DNA from: Sporomusa sphaeroides DSM 2875
GTDB taxonomy: Bacteria > Bacillota > Negativicutes > Sporomusales > Sporomusaceae
DNA: 64,000 nucleotides
Reading direction: 5' to 3'
Assembly: GCF_001941975.2 (NCBI RefSeq)
Contig: NZ_CP146991.1
Span: 2,572,501 to 2,636,500 of the forward strand
Part shown: positions 8,632-17,105 of the stretch, one piece after another
Layout: every line of letters starts with the position of its first letter
Numbering within the stretch: position 1 is the first letter of the stretch
The notes under the pieces: model-generated
Database searches by the model: none
What the model saw: only the letters and a program-made list of their open reading frames with translations
Told to the model about the DNA's origin: nothing
Position numbers and translations under genes: made by a program

Positions 8632-9544
8632 CAATAAGCCTAAAACCGGCATTGAGGTGGCCGGACGCAAATTGAAGGTCGGCAATCTTGATAAAATATT
8701 TTATCAGGCGACAGGTTTCACCAAAGGCCAAATGCTTGACTATTATATTCGCATTGCCCCCCTGCTCCTGCCGCATCTTACCAACCGGCCGCTGACCATG
8801 AAACGCTATCCCCATGGGGCACAAGGTAAGTTTTTCTACCAGAAGGAATGCCCCTCCCCGCGTCCCGGCTGGATCAAAACCATACCGGTATGGAGCGGCA
8901 GCAATAACCGGCACGTCAATTTTTGCAATGCCGCTGATTTACCCACCTTAGTGTGGGCTGCCAATCTGGCAGCACTGGAGCTGCATACGTCACTATCCCT
9001 GGCACCGGCGATACATCAGCCTTCGCTGCTGGTATTCGATCTTGATCCCGGTCCGCCTGCCACCATTTTCGACTGCGCCCAAATCGGCCTGCTGTTAAAG
9101 GATTATTTTGATAAGCACCAACTACAGAGTTTTCCCAAAACTTCCGGCTCCAAAGGCCTGCAGGTATATGTGCCGCTAAATACTCCGGTTAACTATGACA
9201 GCACTAAAAAGTTTGCCCGGATACTTGCCACCCGCTTTCAGGAAAAGTATCCTGACAAGGTGGTCGCAAACATGAAGAAACAATTGCGCACAGGTAAAGT
9301 CTTTATTGATTGGAGCCAAAACGACGAACATAAAACAACCGTCTGTGTCTACTCACTCCGGGCTAAAGACCGCCCCTCTGTTTCTACGCCGGTAACCTGG
9401 CAGGAAGTTGCCGGTGCCGTAGAACATAAAAATCCGGATTTGTTAACCTTTGAAGCAGAGCAAGTACTGGAAAGAGCCAGTCTGCTGGGGGATTTATTCT
9501 CGCCAGTGCTCACCCTAAAGCAAAAGCTGCCGGCCATACAGTAG
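8621..9544 (+). CDS. LigD polymerase domain (AEP primase-polymerase)
   Basis: 307 residues, the archaeo-eukaryotic-primase-type polymerase/primase domain of LigD, which fills gaps and adds ribonucleotides at breaks. The catalytic acid pair is Asp140/Asp142 (LLVFDLDPG) with a later FIDWSQND carrying the third carboxylate; TSGSKGLQVYVPL is also conserved. The GTG at 8621 overlaps the ku stop by 11 nt and is preceded by GGGAGG inside ku, showing translational coupling. With ligase and ku it makes a complete minimal NHEJ set, likely active in non-growing cells or germinating spores (inference from spore formers that carry it). Confidence 0.92.
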   Translation: MPSDNKPKTGIEVAGRKLKVGNLDKIFYQATGFTKGQMLDYYIRIAPLLLPHLTNRPLTMKRYPHGAQGKFFYQKECPSPRPGWIKTIPVWSGSNNRHVNFCNAADLPTLVWAANLAALELHTSLSLAPAIHQPSLLVFDLDPGPPATIFDCAQIGLLLKDYFDKHQLQSFPKTSGSKGLQVYVPLNTPVNYDSTKKFARILATRFQEKYPDKVVANMKKQLRTGKVFIDWSQNDEHKTTVCVYSLRAKDRPSVSTPVTWQEVAGAVEHKNPDLLTFEAEQVLERASLLGDLFSPVLTLKQKLPAIQ

Positions 9545-9547
9545 CAA

Positions 9548-9585
9548 AAAAAGTTTGCCGTTCATTGTAAAACGGCAAACTTTTT
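9548..9585. terminator. Bidirectional terminator between NHEJ operon and pckA
   Basis: A 15-bp inverted repeat, AAAAAGTTTGCCGTT and AACGGCAAACTTTTT, gives a stem with A and T runs on both sides, so it serves the plus-strand polymerase gene and the minus-strand pckA alike. Confidence 0.9.
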
Positions 9586-9595
9586 GGTTTACTTA

Positions 9596-11131
9596 TTAAG
9601 CTTTAGGCCCGGCAGCAATAATTTCCGGTGGCATAGCTTGTTTAAAACTAGTAAAGTTTTGGACAAATAAACGGGCTAACTCCTGTGCCTTGCAGTCGTA
9701 TGCCGCCTTATCAGACCATGTATTGCGCGGCATAAGGATTTCAGCCGGCACACCCGGGCAGCTTTCCGGAACATAAACAGTGAATATCTCATCAAGTTTA
9801 TAGGGGACATGGTCCAGCCGGCCTTCAAGGGCTGCCGTTACCATGGCCCGGGTGTAAGAAAGCTTCATCCGCTGGCCTACACCATAGGGGCCGCCTGACC
9901 AACCTGTATTAATTAGGAATACGGCAGTGTTATGCCGCTTAAGTTTTTCCCCTAAGAGTTCGGCATACCTAAGCGGAGACAGCGGTAAAAACGGCGCGCC
10001 GAAGCAAGCGGAAAAAGTAGCCTGGGGTTCAGTAATACCGCGTTCCGTACCTGCCAGTTTACTGGTATAGCCGGATAAGAAATGATACATAGCTTGTTCG
10101 GTACTCAGCTTGGCAATAGGAGGCAGTACGCCGAAAGCGTCAGCCGTTAAAAATATAATGGTTTTGGGGTGACCGCCTACCCCGGGTATCAGGGCATTGG
10201 GTATATACTCCACAGGATACGCAACTCGCGTGTTTTCCGTAATAGAACCGTCGGCAAAATCCGGCACCCGGGTCGCTGGATCAATAACTACGTTTTCCAG
10301 TACAGAACCAAACCGGATGGCATCCCAAATCTGCGGCTCGGTCTCATACTTAAGGCCAATGCACTTGGCATAACAACCGCCTTCAATATTAAAAATCCCG
10401 GTATCACTCCAGCCATGCTCGTCATCGCCAATCAGATTGCGGTCCGGATCGGCTGACAGCGTCGTCTTGCCTGTGCCGCTCAGGCCAAAAAACAGCGCCG
10501 TATCTCCATTTTTTCCGGCATTGGCCGAACAATGCATGGATAAAATGTCCCGCTCAGGCAAGATATAATTCATAACGGTAAATATCGACTTTTTCATTTC
10601 GCCGGCATAGTGAGTACCGCCGATAAGCACCAGGCGTTGTTCCAAATTGAGAATAATAAAGGCTTCTGAACGAGTGCCGTCAATGGCCGGGTCGGCTGTG
10701 AAACCGGGAAGGCAAATGACTTTATAATCAGGGATAAGCTCCGGTCCTTGCAGTTCGGGACGGATAAAAAGCTGCTGTACAAATAAATTCTGCCAGGCAA
10801 ATTCATTAATAAACTGAACAGTGATCCGATTCTCAGGGTCAGCCCCGGCAAAACCGGTGAAAATAAACAGTTCCCGGTTTTGCATATAGGCAAGCATCCG
10901 GTTATAAACTTGCGTAAATTTTTCCGGTGAAAAGGACTTATTGTTGTTCCAGGCAATCTTACTATGAATAGCAGGTGAATCAACTACAAATTTGTCATTA
11001 GGCGAACGTCCGGTATACGTACCTGTCGTAACTCGCAGGGCACCACTGGCAGTCAATTCTCCCTCGCCGAGTTTAATAGCTGTTTCGACTAGCTGCACCG
11101 GACTCAGATTGTAATATACCTTCCCGCACAT
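9596..11131 (-). CDS. pckA: Phosphoenolpyruvate carboxykinase (ATP)
   Basis: 511 residues, ATP-dependent PEP carboxykinase interconverting oxaloacetate + ATP and PEP + CO2 + ADP, cytoplasmic. The P-loop [11 protein letters not shown] lies near residue 218, followed by the metal-binding DDEHGW; RSPNDKF near residue 40 and the Arg-rich [12 protein letters not shown] are also conserved. It is about 15-25 residues shorter than Escherichia coli PckA, missing only the N-terminal arm. GGGGGAT precedes the ATG. In an anaerobe it may run in the gluconeogenic direction or make ATP. The upstream 260 bases carry A+T-rich palindromes that could be operators. Confidence 0.95.
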   Translation of the reverse strand: MCGKVYYNLSPVQLVETAIKLGEGELTASGALRVTTGTYTGRSPNDKFVVDSPAIHSKIAWNNNKSFSPEKFTQVYNRMLAYMQNRELFIFTGFAGADPENRITVQFINEFAWQNLFVQQLFIRPELQGPELIPDYKVICLPGFTADPAIDGTRSEAFIILNLEQRLVLIGGTHYAGEMKKSIFTVMNYILPERDILSMHCSANAGKNGDTALFFGLSGTGKTTLSADPDRNLIGDDEHGWSDTGIFNIEGGCYAKCIGLKYETEPQIWDAIRFGSVLENVVIDPATRVPDFADGSITENTRVAYPVEYIPNALIPGVGGHPKTIIFLTADAFGVLPPIAKLSTEQAMYHFLSGYTSKLAGTERGITEPQATFSACFGAPFLPLSPLRYAELLGEKLKRHNTAVFLINTGWSGGPYGVGQRMKLSYTRAMVTAALEGRLDHVPYKLDEIFTVYVPESCPGVPAEILMPRNTWSDKAAYDCKAQELARLFVQNFTSFKQAMPPEIIAAGPKA

Positions 11132-11212
11132 GCTGATATCCCCCTTCTAAATCAAGCCTTATTTGCTACGTTATCCTTATATTGTAACACAAATTATTAT
11201 ATCAAAAGTATA

Positions 11213-11222
11213 TTGTATACAA
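11213..11222. promoter_or_regulatory. Palindrome TTGTATACAA upstream of pckA
   Basis: The 259-base gap between thrC and pckA (11132-11390) is very A+T-rich and has a perfect 10-bp palindrome TTGTATACAA at 11213-11222, about 85 bases upstream of the pckA start, next to TATAAT-like stretches on the minus strand (for example 11196-11201). No clean -35/-10 pair with 17-bp spacing could be fixed. It may be a transcription-factor site; this is inference. Confidence 0.3.
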
Positions 11223-11390
11223 AAGTACTATTTCACTAAAAAATGTATATCTTTTTGATATAGTATTTACTAATTACGTTAATAGTATATAATACATAGA
11301 AAAAACAACTACCGGTTCCCGGCTTGCTTTATATTACTGTAGGCAGCAGTACAAATAAGCTGGTAGTCTGGCAGTTGTAAGGTGGCAGGT

Positions 11391-12893
11391 TTATTCTGTT
11401 ATATGTAATGTCGCTTTTACTACGTCAGGCATAGCATGCTTGCCGCACACGGCCGTATGCCGGACAGGTTTGGATTCCAGTTCGGCCAGCGCCGGTGGTA
11501 TTGGCAGGCCGGTCAGCTCAGACAATTGGTTTAGGGCCGCAAATTCTGATTTGGCTTTTACGCCGTCGTTTTCAGTGAGGGCTGCAAGCACCGTCTCGTT
11601 GAATTTAAACGGACTGGCGGTCGAAACAATAACCTGCGGCGTGGTATCGCCAGACTTGCGGCGATAGTCTTCGGCAACCTTCCAGGCTACTGCGGTATGA
11701 GGATCAAGCGAATAACCGTAGTCTTTGTGTATCCGGCCAATTGTAGCTGCCGTTTCAGCATCATCTACCCAGCCTGAAGGAAAAATCGCTTGGATAGCCT
11801 GTAATTGTTCGGGACTGACACGGTATTCACCCTTAGTGCTAAGCTCATGCATCCAATGAGCGACTTGTGCCGGATCATTATTGCCCATGTGGTACAGCAG
11901 GCGTTCCAGATTGCTTGAAATAAGAATATCCATCGAGGGCGAATGTGTTTTGTAAAACTGGCGGTTACGGTTATAAACACCGGTTGTGAGGAAATCAGTC
12001 AATACATTATTACTGTTTGATGCGCAAATCAGTTTATTAACAGGCAACCCCATACATTTTGCATAATACCCGGCAAGAATATTGCCAAAGTTGCCTGTCG
12101 GGACAACAAAGTTGACCGGACTGCCAAGAGTAAGGTGCTTGCCTTGCACCAAGTCGGCATAAGCACTAAAATAATACACAATTTGCGGTACAAGCCTGCC
12201 CCAGTTGATGGAGTTTGCCGACGACAGCTTAAAACCGCGCTGGGCAAGCGTTGAATTAAAAGCACTATCATTAAAAATATGCTTAACCCCGGTCTGGGCA
12301 TCGTCAAAATTGCCTTTTACCGCAAATACGGTAAGGTTGGACCCTTCCTGAGTAATCATTTGCAACCGTTGAATCTGGCTCACGCCATCCTCCGGGTAAA
12401 ACACCATAACGCGTGTCTGCTCAACATCCTTGAAGCCTTCAAGAGCAGCCTTGCCGGTATCACCGGAAGTCGCAACCAAAATAACAAGCTCAGCCTGTTC
12501 ATCAATCTTGTTGAGTGCACAAGACAGCAGCCTGGGTAAAAGCTGCAACGCCATATCTTTAAAAGCGCTTGTCGGTCCATGCCATAACTCTAAGGCAAAC
12601 ATGTCATCAGTTACCCTGGTTACAGGGGCTACGGCGGGACTGGTAAACTTAGCGCCGCCATAGGCACCGGCTATACAGCTGTTTAGTTCCGCCTGGGTAT
12701 AATCAGGTAAAAATAATGCCAGAATCGCCGCCGCCCGTTCCTGATAACTGAGCGGAAGTAAGCCGGTTAAAGCCGCCTTGTCGACTGACGGAATGGCTTC
12801 CGGAACAAACAGGCCTCCGTCCGGAGCTATTCCCTGGGCGATAGCCGCCGCTGCCGTCAGCTTGTCGGCGGAACCACGTGTGCTAACATACAT
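11391..12893 (-). CDS. thrC: Threonine synthase
   Basis: 500 residues, PLP enzyme converting O-phosphohomoserine to threonine. The PLP lysine is Lys112 in GPTSAFKDMALQ, preceded by the N-terminal STRGS segment, with the later glycine-rich PLP phosphate loop VATSGDTGKAALEG and VPTGNFGNILAG. It is the long fungal/E. coli-type form with the DUF-like N-terminal lobe. GGAAGGAG precedes the ATG. It is downstream of the B3/B4 and YbaK genes on the same strand with a 53-bp gap, so it may be their operon partner or have its own promoter. Confidence 0.94.
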   Translation of the reverse strand: MYVSTRGSADKLTAAAAIAQGIAPDGGLFVPEAIPSVDKAALTGLLPLSYQERAAAILALFLPDYTQAELNSCIAGAYGGAKFTSPAVAPVTRVTDDMFALELWHGPTSAFKDMALQLLPRLLSCALNKIDEQAELVILVATSGDTGKAALEGFKDVEQTRVMVFYPEDGVSQIQRLQMITQEGSNLTVFAVKGNFDDAQTGVKHIFNDSAFNSTLAQRGFKLSSANSINWGRLVPQIVYYFSAYADLVQGKHLTLGSPVNFVVPTGNFGNILAGYYAKCMGLPVNKLICASNSNNVLTDFLTTGVYNRNRQFYKTHSPSMDILISSNLERLLYHMGNNDPAQVAHWMHELSTKGEYRVSPEQLQAIQAIFPSGWVDDAETAATIGRIHKDYGYSLDPHTAVAWKVAEDYRRKSGDTTPQVIVSTASPFKFNETVLAALTENDGVKAKSEFAALNQLSELTGLPIPPALAELESKPVRHTAVCGKHAMPDVVKATLHITE

Positions 12894-12946
12894 ATAAGGT
12901 TTCTCCTTCCAATAAGAAAAGAATGATACATTCAGTCAGTCGTTCG

Positions 12947-13609
12947 TTATATAATATATTTTCCTGTTACTTTACCACAATTATAACAAACAAACATATT
13001 GCCGGCAAAGTCAAGTATGCCGCTCAATTCAGCAGTGTTGACACTTTCATCGGCATAAATGACTGCCAAAATATTACGGGTTGTCAGCGTAACCGCCGTC
13101 CGCCGTGAATCAGATGTAGGATTGCCAAATACACCCTTATCGTCTGTCAAAAATGGTTTATTATCGGTTGACACCATGTTGCCGGCAATATTGATGTAGC
13201 TGCCTTCCTGTTCCCGCCGGTATACAACATTACCTGCTATTTGATCCAGATCATATAAGCCGAAAGGCAGTAAATATTTAATAGAGCAATAATTATTGAC
13301 ATCCACCGCACTATTTACATAGTACAAATCTTTTTTTTGTAATACCCGGCGTACCAACGCCTCCGAAGCCGGCCGGTAGCGGGACGGATCAAAATCAAGT
13401 TTTTTATACATGTTACGCACTGCCAAAACCCGGGGAAGCTTCGGCAAATCCTCCAGGTTATACACCTTGGCCACTTCTTGCTGTAATTGGGCAAACTCCT
13501 GACTTAAAGCCGGCGGCGTTCCCCGGACAATAACGTCGCTGATTGTCAAATACCCCAAGCGGCAATTGGGAATAACTTGACGGATATTTTCATGAATACT
13601 AATTTGCAT
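12947..13609 (-). CDS. B3/B4 tRNA-binding-domain protein
   Basis: 220 residues forming a lone B3/B4 domain like that of the phenylalanyl-tRNA synthetase beta subunit. Such free-standing modules are thought to act as editing or tRNA/aminoacyl recognition factors, but no defined reaction is known. Conserved stretches include MYKKLDFDPSRYRPASEAL and YVNSAVDVNNYCSI, then GVFGNPTSDSRRT. GGGAGG precedes the ATG. It follows the YbaK-type deacylase by 34 nt, and both concern tRNA quality, so a shared operon and role are plausible. Confidence 0.8.
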   Translation of the reverse strand: MQISIHENIRQVIPNCRLGYLTISDVIVRGTPPALSQEFAQLQQEVAKVYNLEDLPKLPRVLAVRNMYKKLDFDPSRYRPASEALVRRVLQKKDLYYVNSAVDVNNYCSIKYLLPFGLYDLDQIAGNVVYRREQEGSYINIAGNMVSTDNKPFLTDDKGVFGNPTSDSRRTAVTLTTRNILAVIYADESVNTAELSGILDFAGNMFVCYNCGKVTGKYII

Positions 13610-13643
13610 GATAAAAAATTCCTCCCGGATTCAGATCATCAGT

Positions 13644-14117
13644 TCACTCGCCGCGGGCAATCAGGCATAAGCGGGCATTCACTGCCTTTACCAAGTCATC
13701 AGGAGCCAGGGTAATCTGGCAGCCCCGTATACCGGCACTAACAGCGATTACCGGCCATTTTGCTGCACTTTCATCCAAAAATACAGGATAGCGCTTTTTG
13801 GGTCCCAAGGGGGAAACGCCACCTCTAACATATCCGGTAAGTGGCTGCACCTCTTTTAGCGCCACCATTTCTACCTTCTTATTACCACTGGCCGCCGCTA
13901 AGGCTTTAAGATCCAGTTCAGCATCACCGGGGATACAGGCCATAAGAACACCGTTTTTGTCCCCTTTGGCTACCAGGGTTTTAAACACCTGATTATGCGG
14001 CATGTTCACTTTGTCGGCAACATGCCCGGCACTTAAATCATGTTCATCAACCGCATATTCATGCAGTTCATAGGCAATTTTCAAGCCATCTAATATTCTG
14101 GCGGCATTTGTTTTCAT
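13644..14117 (-). CDS. ybaK: Cys-tRNA(Pro)/Cys-tRNA(Cys) deacylase
   Basis: 157 residues, YbaK/EbsC family. It hydrolyses mischarged Cys-tRNA(Pro) in trans after prolyl-tRNA synthetase error. The conserved segments are [16 protein letters not shown] (with the catalytic lysine region), [12 protein letters not shown] and [13 protein letters not shown], ending with [17 protein letters not shown]. Length is as usual for the family. GGAGG lies 13 nt before the ATG, rather far. It heads a group with the B3/B4 protein and perhaps thrC. Confidence 0.9.
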   Translation of the reverse strand: MKTNAARILDGLKIAYELHEYAVDEHDLSAGHVADKVNMPHNQVFKTLVAKGDKNGVLMACIPGDAELDLKALAAASGNKKVEMVALKEVQPLTGYVRGGVSPLGPKKRYPVFLDESAAKWPVIAVSAGIRGCQITLAPDDLVKAVNARLCLIARGE

Positions 14118-14176
14118 CGGTTATCGGTATCCTCCACAGGTACAATTACAGCAGTCATAAAGCAAGTCTGTCTTGC

Positions 14177-15247
14177 TTAAATCGTAATCAGCTGGTATTC
14201 TAATGAGCCCATGCCAATTTTAGCGGCATGATTAATCTGAATCATGGCATCATGGTGGGCATAAGATAACTCTGCCAGCGTTTGTCCATGAGCCCTAGCG
14301 GTCAGATCAAGTGTAGCCTTATCAATGGCCACCGGATCATTTGACGCTAAAATACCAATATCGGGAATCAACTTATGCTGATTGGTATTGAAACAATCGC
14401 AATCCTTGGTCATATCAATAAGCACATTAAAATAGAAACATTTGCCCGGTTTGCCGATAACACACCCATAAGCATGTTCAGCCATACTCCGCTGCATATA
14501 GCCCGACTCAGCATTCCAGTCGTATTTTACGGCATCAAACCGGCAAACAGCCAAACATTCCCCACATCCTATGCATTTTTCGGCAATAATGAAAGCTTTG
14601 CCCTCTTGTTCAATTATCGCATCCTGAGGACACCACTTAATACACTTTTGGCAGTATTGACAGGACTTATTATTCACTTCCGGCAACATGGCCGAATGCT
14701 GACGCATCTTTCCCATGCGGCTGGCAAGCCCCATACCGATATTTTTAATACACGCCCCCAAACCGGCGGCAGGATGTCCGGTCGGATGGGAAACAACCAG
14801 CATGGAGTCTGCGCTTAGCACTTCCCTGGCCACTTTGACCGTTTTATGAAGTTCGCCGTTGATTTCCACTTCAGATTCGGTGTTACCGGCCAACCCGTCT
14901 GACATAATAAAGGGTGCACCGACATTTTCGATGCCAAAACCATGGCTGTGGGCATGCAAGATATGCTTTACGGCATTCTCACGTTCCCCTTTATATAAAG
15001 TGGACGTTTCCGTTAGGAAAGGCTGTCCACCTAGAACTTTAGCCTGCTCAACCAATTCCCTGATCACTGCCGGCTTAATATGGGTTGTATTTTTCTTTTC
15101 ACCGACATGCACTTTTATTGCGACAAAATCATTAGGCCCAACCACTTGTGCGGCGCCGGAAGCTGCAAAAATTTTAGCCATAGCTTTAGCCTGTTCGGCA
15201 ACAGGCAGCGCGTCAGTGACTGGAATAAAATAAACATTGGCCGCCAA
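14177..15247 (-). CDS. DUF362 protein with two [4Fe-4S] motifs
   Basis: 357 residues. A DUF362 domain (residues about 1-185 and 260-355) is interrupted by a ferredoxin insert with CQYCQKCIKWCP and CIGCGECLAVC, two complete 2[4Fe-4S] Cys sets. Family members are soluble iron-sulphur proteins of unknown reaction, common in anaerobes. Three in-frame starts are possible: GTG 15262 would place the ribosome site GGAGGG inside the gene, so the TTG at 15247, seven bases after GGAGGG, is the better start. It stands alone on its strand. Confidence 0.82.
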   Translation of the reverse strand: MAANVYFIPVTDALPVAEQAKAMAKIFAASGAAQVVGPNDFVAIKVHVGEKKNTTHIKPAVIRELVEQAKVLGGQPFLTETSTLYKGERENAVKHILHAHSHGFGIENVGAPFIMSDGLAGNTESEVEINGELHKTVKVAREVLSADSMLVVSHPTGHPAAGLGACIKNIGMGLASRMGKMRQHSAMLPEVNNKSCQYCQKCIKWCPQDAIIEQEGKAFIIAEKCIGCGECLAVCRFDAVKYDWNAESGYMQRSMAEHAYGCVIGKPGKCFYFNVLIDMTKDCDCFNTNQHKLIPDIGILASNDPVAIDKATLDLTARAHGQTLAELSYAHHDAMIQINHAAKIGMGSLEYQLITI

Positions 15248-15383
15248 ATCGATTCCCTCCACGAGTTGTATTTTCTATAGTTTACACATTTTTTTCACAG
15301 TATAGTATTCTTTCCTCAATTTGTCAATCAAGTAAACACGTAGGATAAAGTAACACGGACGCGGTAACCGCGCCCGTATTTAG

Positions 15384-15641
15384 TTAATCCAGCAGCATGT
15401 ATTTTACTTTTACTTCAGGTATCTGCTTCAGTTCCTGTTCCATCTGATTTACCGGTACATCCTCCCCGCATAACTGCAGCAGAATAATACCGCTGTTAGT
15501 ACAGGCGTTGACGGCTGCATCGTGAAGGCCTAATCGTACCCGGATATAACAGCCGTATTTTGTAAGAACATCCTGAACTTTTACAGCCGTTTCCAGACGA
15601 TTACCTTGAATAATGGCCATGATTGTAGCACAATTGGACAT
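15384..15641 (-). CDS. TM1266-type small ACT-like protein, copy 1
   Basis: 85 residues with the ferredoxin-like ACT/NikR-C fold of the family called iron-only hydrogenase system regulator (TM1266). It begins MSNCATIMAIIQGNRLETA, and has the typical second half SGIILLQLCGEDVPVNQMEQELKQIP. Ligand and target are unknown. ATG 15641 is chosen because GGGAGG stands eight bases upstream. It is a single gene, unlike the second copy at 30426-30689, which precedes hydG. The two paralogs differ widely, and this copy carries Cys residues that the other lacks. Confidence 0.75.
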   Translation of the reverse strand: MSNCATIMAIIQGNRLETAVKVQDVLTKYGCYIRVRLGLHDAAVNACTNSGIILLQLCGEDVPVNQMEQELKQIPEVKVKYMLLD

Positions 15642-15738
15642 TACAAACACCTCCCGAATTATAATATATTTACTATTTTAACCGCAAACGACAAAATTCC
15701 TCCTTAATAATTAGCGGTAAACAGAAAAATTTAGAGGA

Positions 15739-15760
15739 TTTTCCAAAATTGTGTGGAAAA
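15739..15760. promoter_or_regulatory. Inverted repeat TTTTCCA-N8-TGGAAAA before the HD-GYP gene
   Basis: A perfect 7-bp inverted repeat (15739-15745 and 15754-15760) with an 8-base spacer lies 48 bases before the chosen start of the HD-GYP gene. Position and symmetry suit a transcription-factor operator. The factor is unknown. Confidence 0.35.
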
Positions 15761-15807
15761 ATAGCCTTTAGCATATGTATGCCCATTTTTCATATTGCGA
15801 GGTGTCT

Positions 15808-16884
15808 ATGAGCGAAGCAGTTGACGAAAATCGCAAGATCATTGAGCAATCTATTGAATTCCTCGTTCCCGGAATGGAATTGGCCCGGGATATCTACTCC
15901 AGTGACGGTAAAATATTGTTTAACCAAAACAACATCCTTAGCCAGCACAACATTCAAAAACTGGGGAATTGGAAAATTCCGAAGGTGTTTGTCTATTCTG
16001 AAGTGGCAACCGCCAACCCGATTACTGACCCTAAACTTCAAAAATTTATCAATACGTATAATCAATCAGTACCTGTGGTACAAAAGGCTTTTGAAGATAT
16101 TCGCTCAAGCCAGGAAATCCCCCTTGATGCCCTTACTGCCGCCGCTACGGATATAGCGTCCGATATTGCCGGCGCCGGTAATGTGATCGACAGGCTGTAT
16201 AACCTGCCTCCCTGCGATGATTACACTATGTATCACAGTGTCAATGTAAGTGCCATCTCAGCCCTTATCGCCATCTGGCTCAAGTATCCGCCGGAATCGG
16301 TTAACGCCATTTCACTTGCAGGCTTGCTGCATGATGTGGGTAAATCGCTTTTACCGCCCGAACTCTTACATATGCCCGGCAAACTATCACCTGACGATTA
16401 TGAACACTATAGACAGCATGTTGCTTATGGCTATGACCTTGTAAGCAAAATTCCCAACATATCGCAAAGCATCACCGCTGCTGTTTTTCAGCATCACGAG
16501 CGCCGCGACGGCAGCGGATACCCCGGAGGCATTACCGACTATTACATCCATCCGTATGCCAAAATTGTAGCCGTCGCTGATTTATATGACGAAGGAATGA
16601 CAATTAACCGGGAAAATCCCCAGGCTGAGTTAAGCCCATATGTTAGTCTGCAAACACTGCGCAACGAACTCCACCGGCTTGACCCCAAAATTTGTATTAC
16701 TTTTCTGGATAATATGACCAACTTTTTGTCAGGCAACCGGGTATCCCTCACAGACAACCGTCAAGGCCGGGTGGTATTCATCAATAAAGAACAGCCGGCA
16801 CGGTCAATGGTCCGGTTAGATGATGGAACTGTGCTGGATTTAAGAGAAGAAGAAAATATCAGCATTCACTATATAATTCGATGA
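15808..16884 (+). CDS. HD-GYP domain protein, probable c-di-GMP phosphodiesterase
   Basis: 358 residues. After an N-terminal DUF3391-like segment comes an HD-GYP domain: His175-Asp176 (LHDVGK), then HHERRDGSGYPGG at about 228-240 and the VAVADLYD element. HD-GYP proteins hydrolyse cyclic di-GMP to pGpG or GMP, or related dinucleotides, in the cytoplasm. The metal-binding HD, HH and GYP residues are all present, so activity is expected. A C-terminal tail (from about residue 315) has a PilZ-like look (SLTDNRQGRVVFI) but is short. The ATG at 15808 follows GAGGTG; the earlier ATG 15775 has no ribosome site. Confidence 0.85.
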   Translation: MSEAVDENRKIIEQSIEFLVPGMELARDIYSSDGKILFNQNNILSQHNIQKLGNWKIPKVFVYSEVATANPITDPKLQKFINTYNQSVPVVQKAFEDIRSSQEIPLDALTAAATDIASDIAGAGNVIDRLYNLPPCDDYTMYHSVNVSAISALIAIWLKYPPESVNAISLAGLLHDVGKSLLPPELLHMPGKLSPDDYEHYRQHVAYGYDLVSKIPNISQSITAAVFQHHERRDGSGYPGGITDYYIHPYAKIVAVADLYDEGMTINRENPQAELSPYVSLQTLRNELHRLDPKICITFLDNMTNFLSGNRVSLTDNRQGRVVFINKEQPARSMVRLDDGTVLDLREEENISIHYIIR

Positions 16885-16910
16885 AGAATATACGGCTTGC
16901 GCTTTTGCCT

Positions 16911-16936
16911 AAACCGCCTGTCAGGCGGTTTCTTTC
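16911..16936 (+). terminator. Intrinsic terminator after the HD-GYP gene
   Basis: AAACCGCCTG and CAGGCGGTTT form a tight hairpin followed by TTTCTTTC, 27 bases after the stop codon. Confidence 0.85.
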
Positions 16937-17105
16937 TATTGTCCGCCTCTTCCCTTAGTATGACGCCCGCTTTTTTCATCATAATATCCCGCCGATATGA
17001 TTACCCTAATAAATGCACTCTTATAATAAAATTCAGAAGGACAAGAACCCCCTGACAGCGAAAAGAACACTGCATGTCATTTGTACGATTTGAGGTGAAG
17101 AGTTT

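Noticed and set aside
16885..16910. A third copy of the 51-bp repeat (ACGGCTTGCGC)
   Set aside because: Only 11 bases match; the hairpin and flanks differ, so it is chance similarity next to the HD-GYP terminator.
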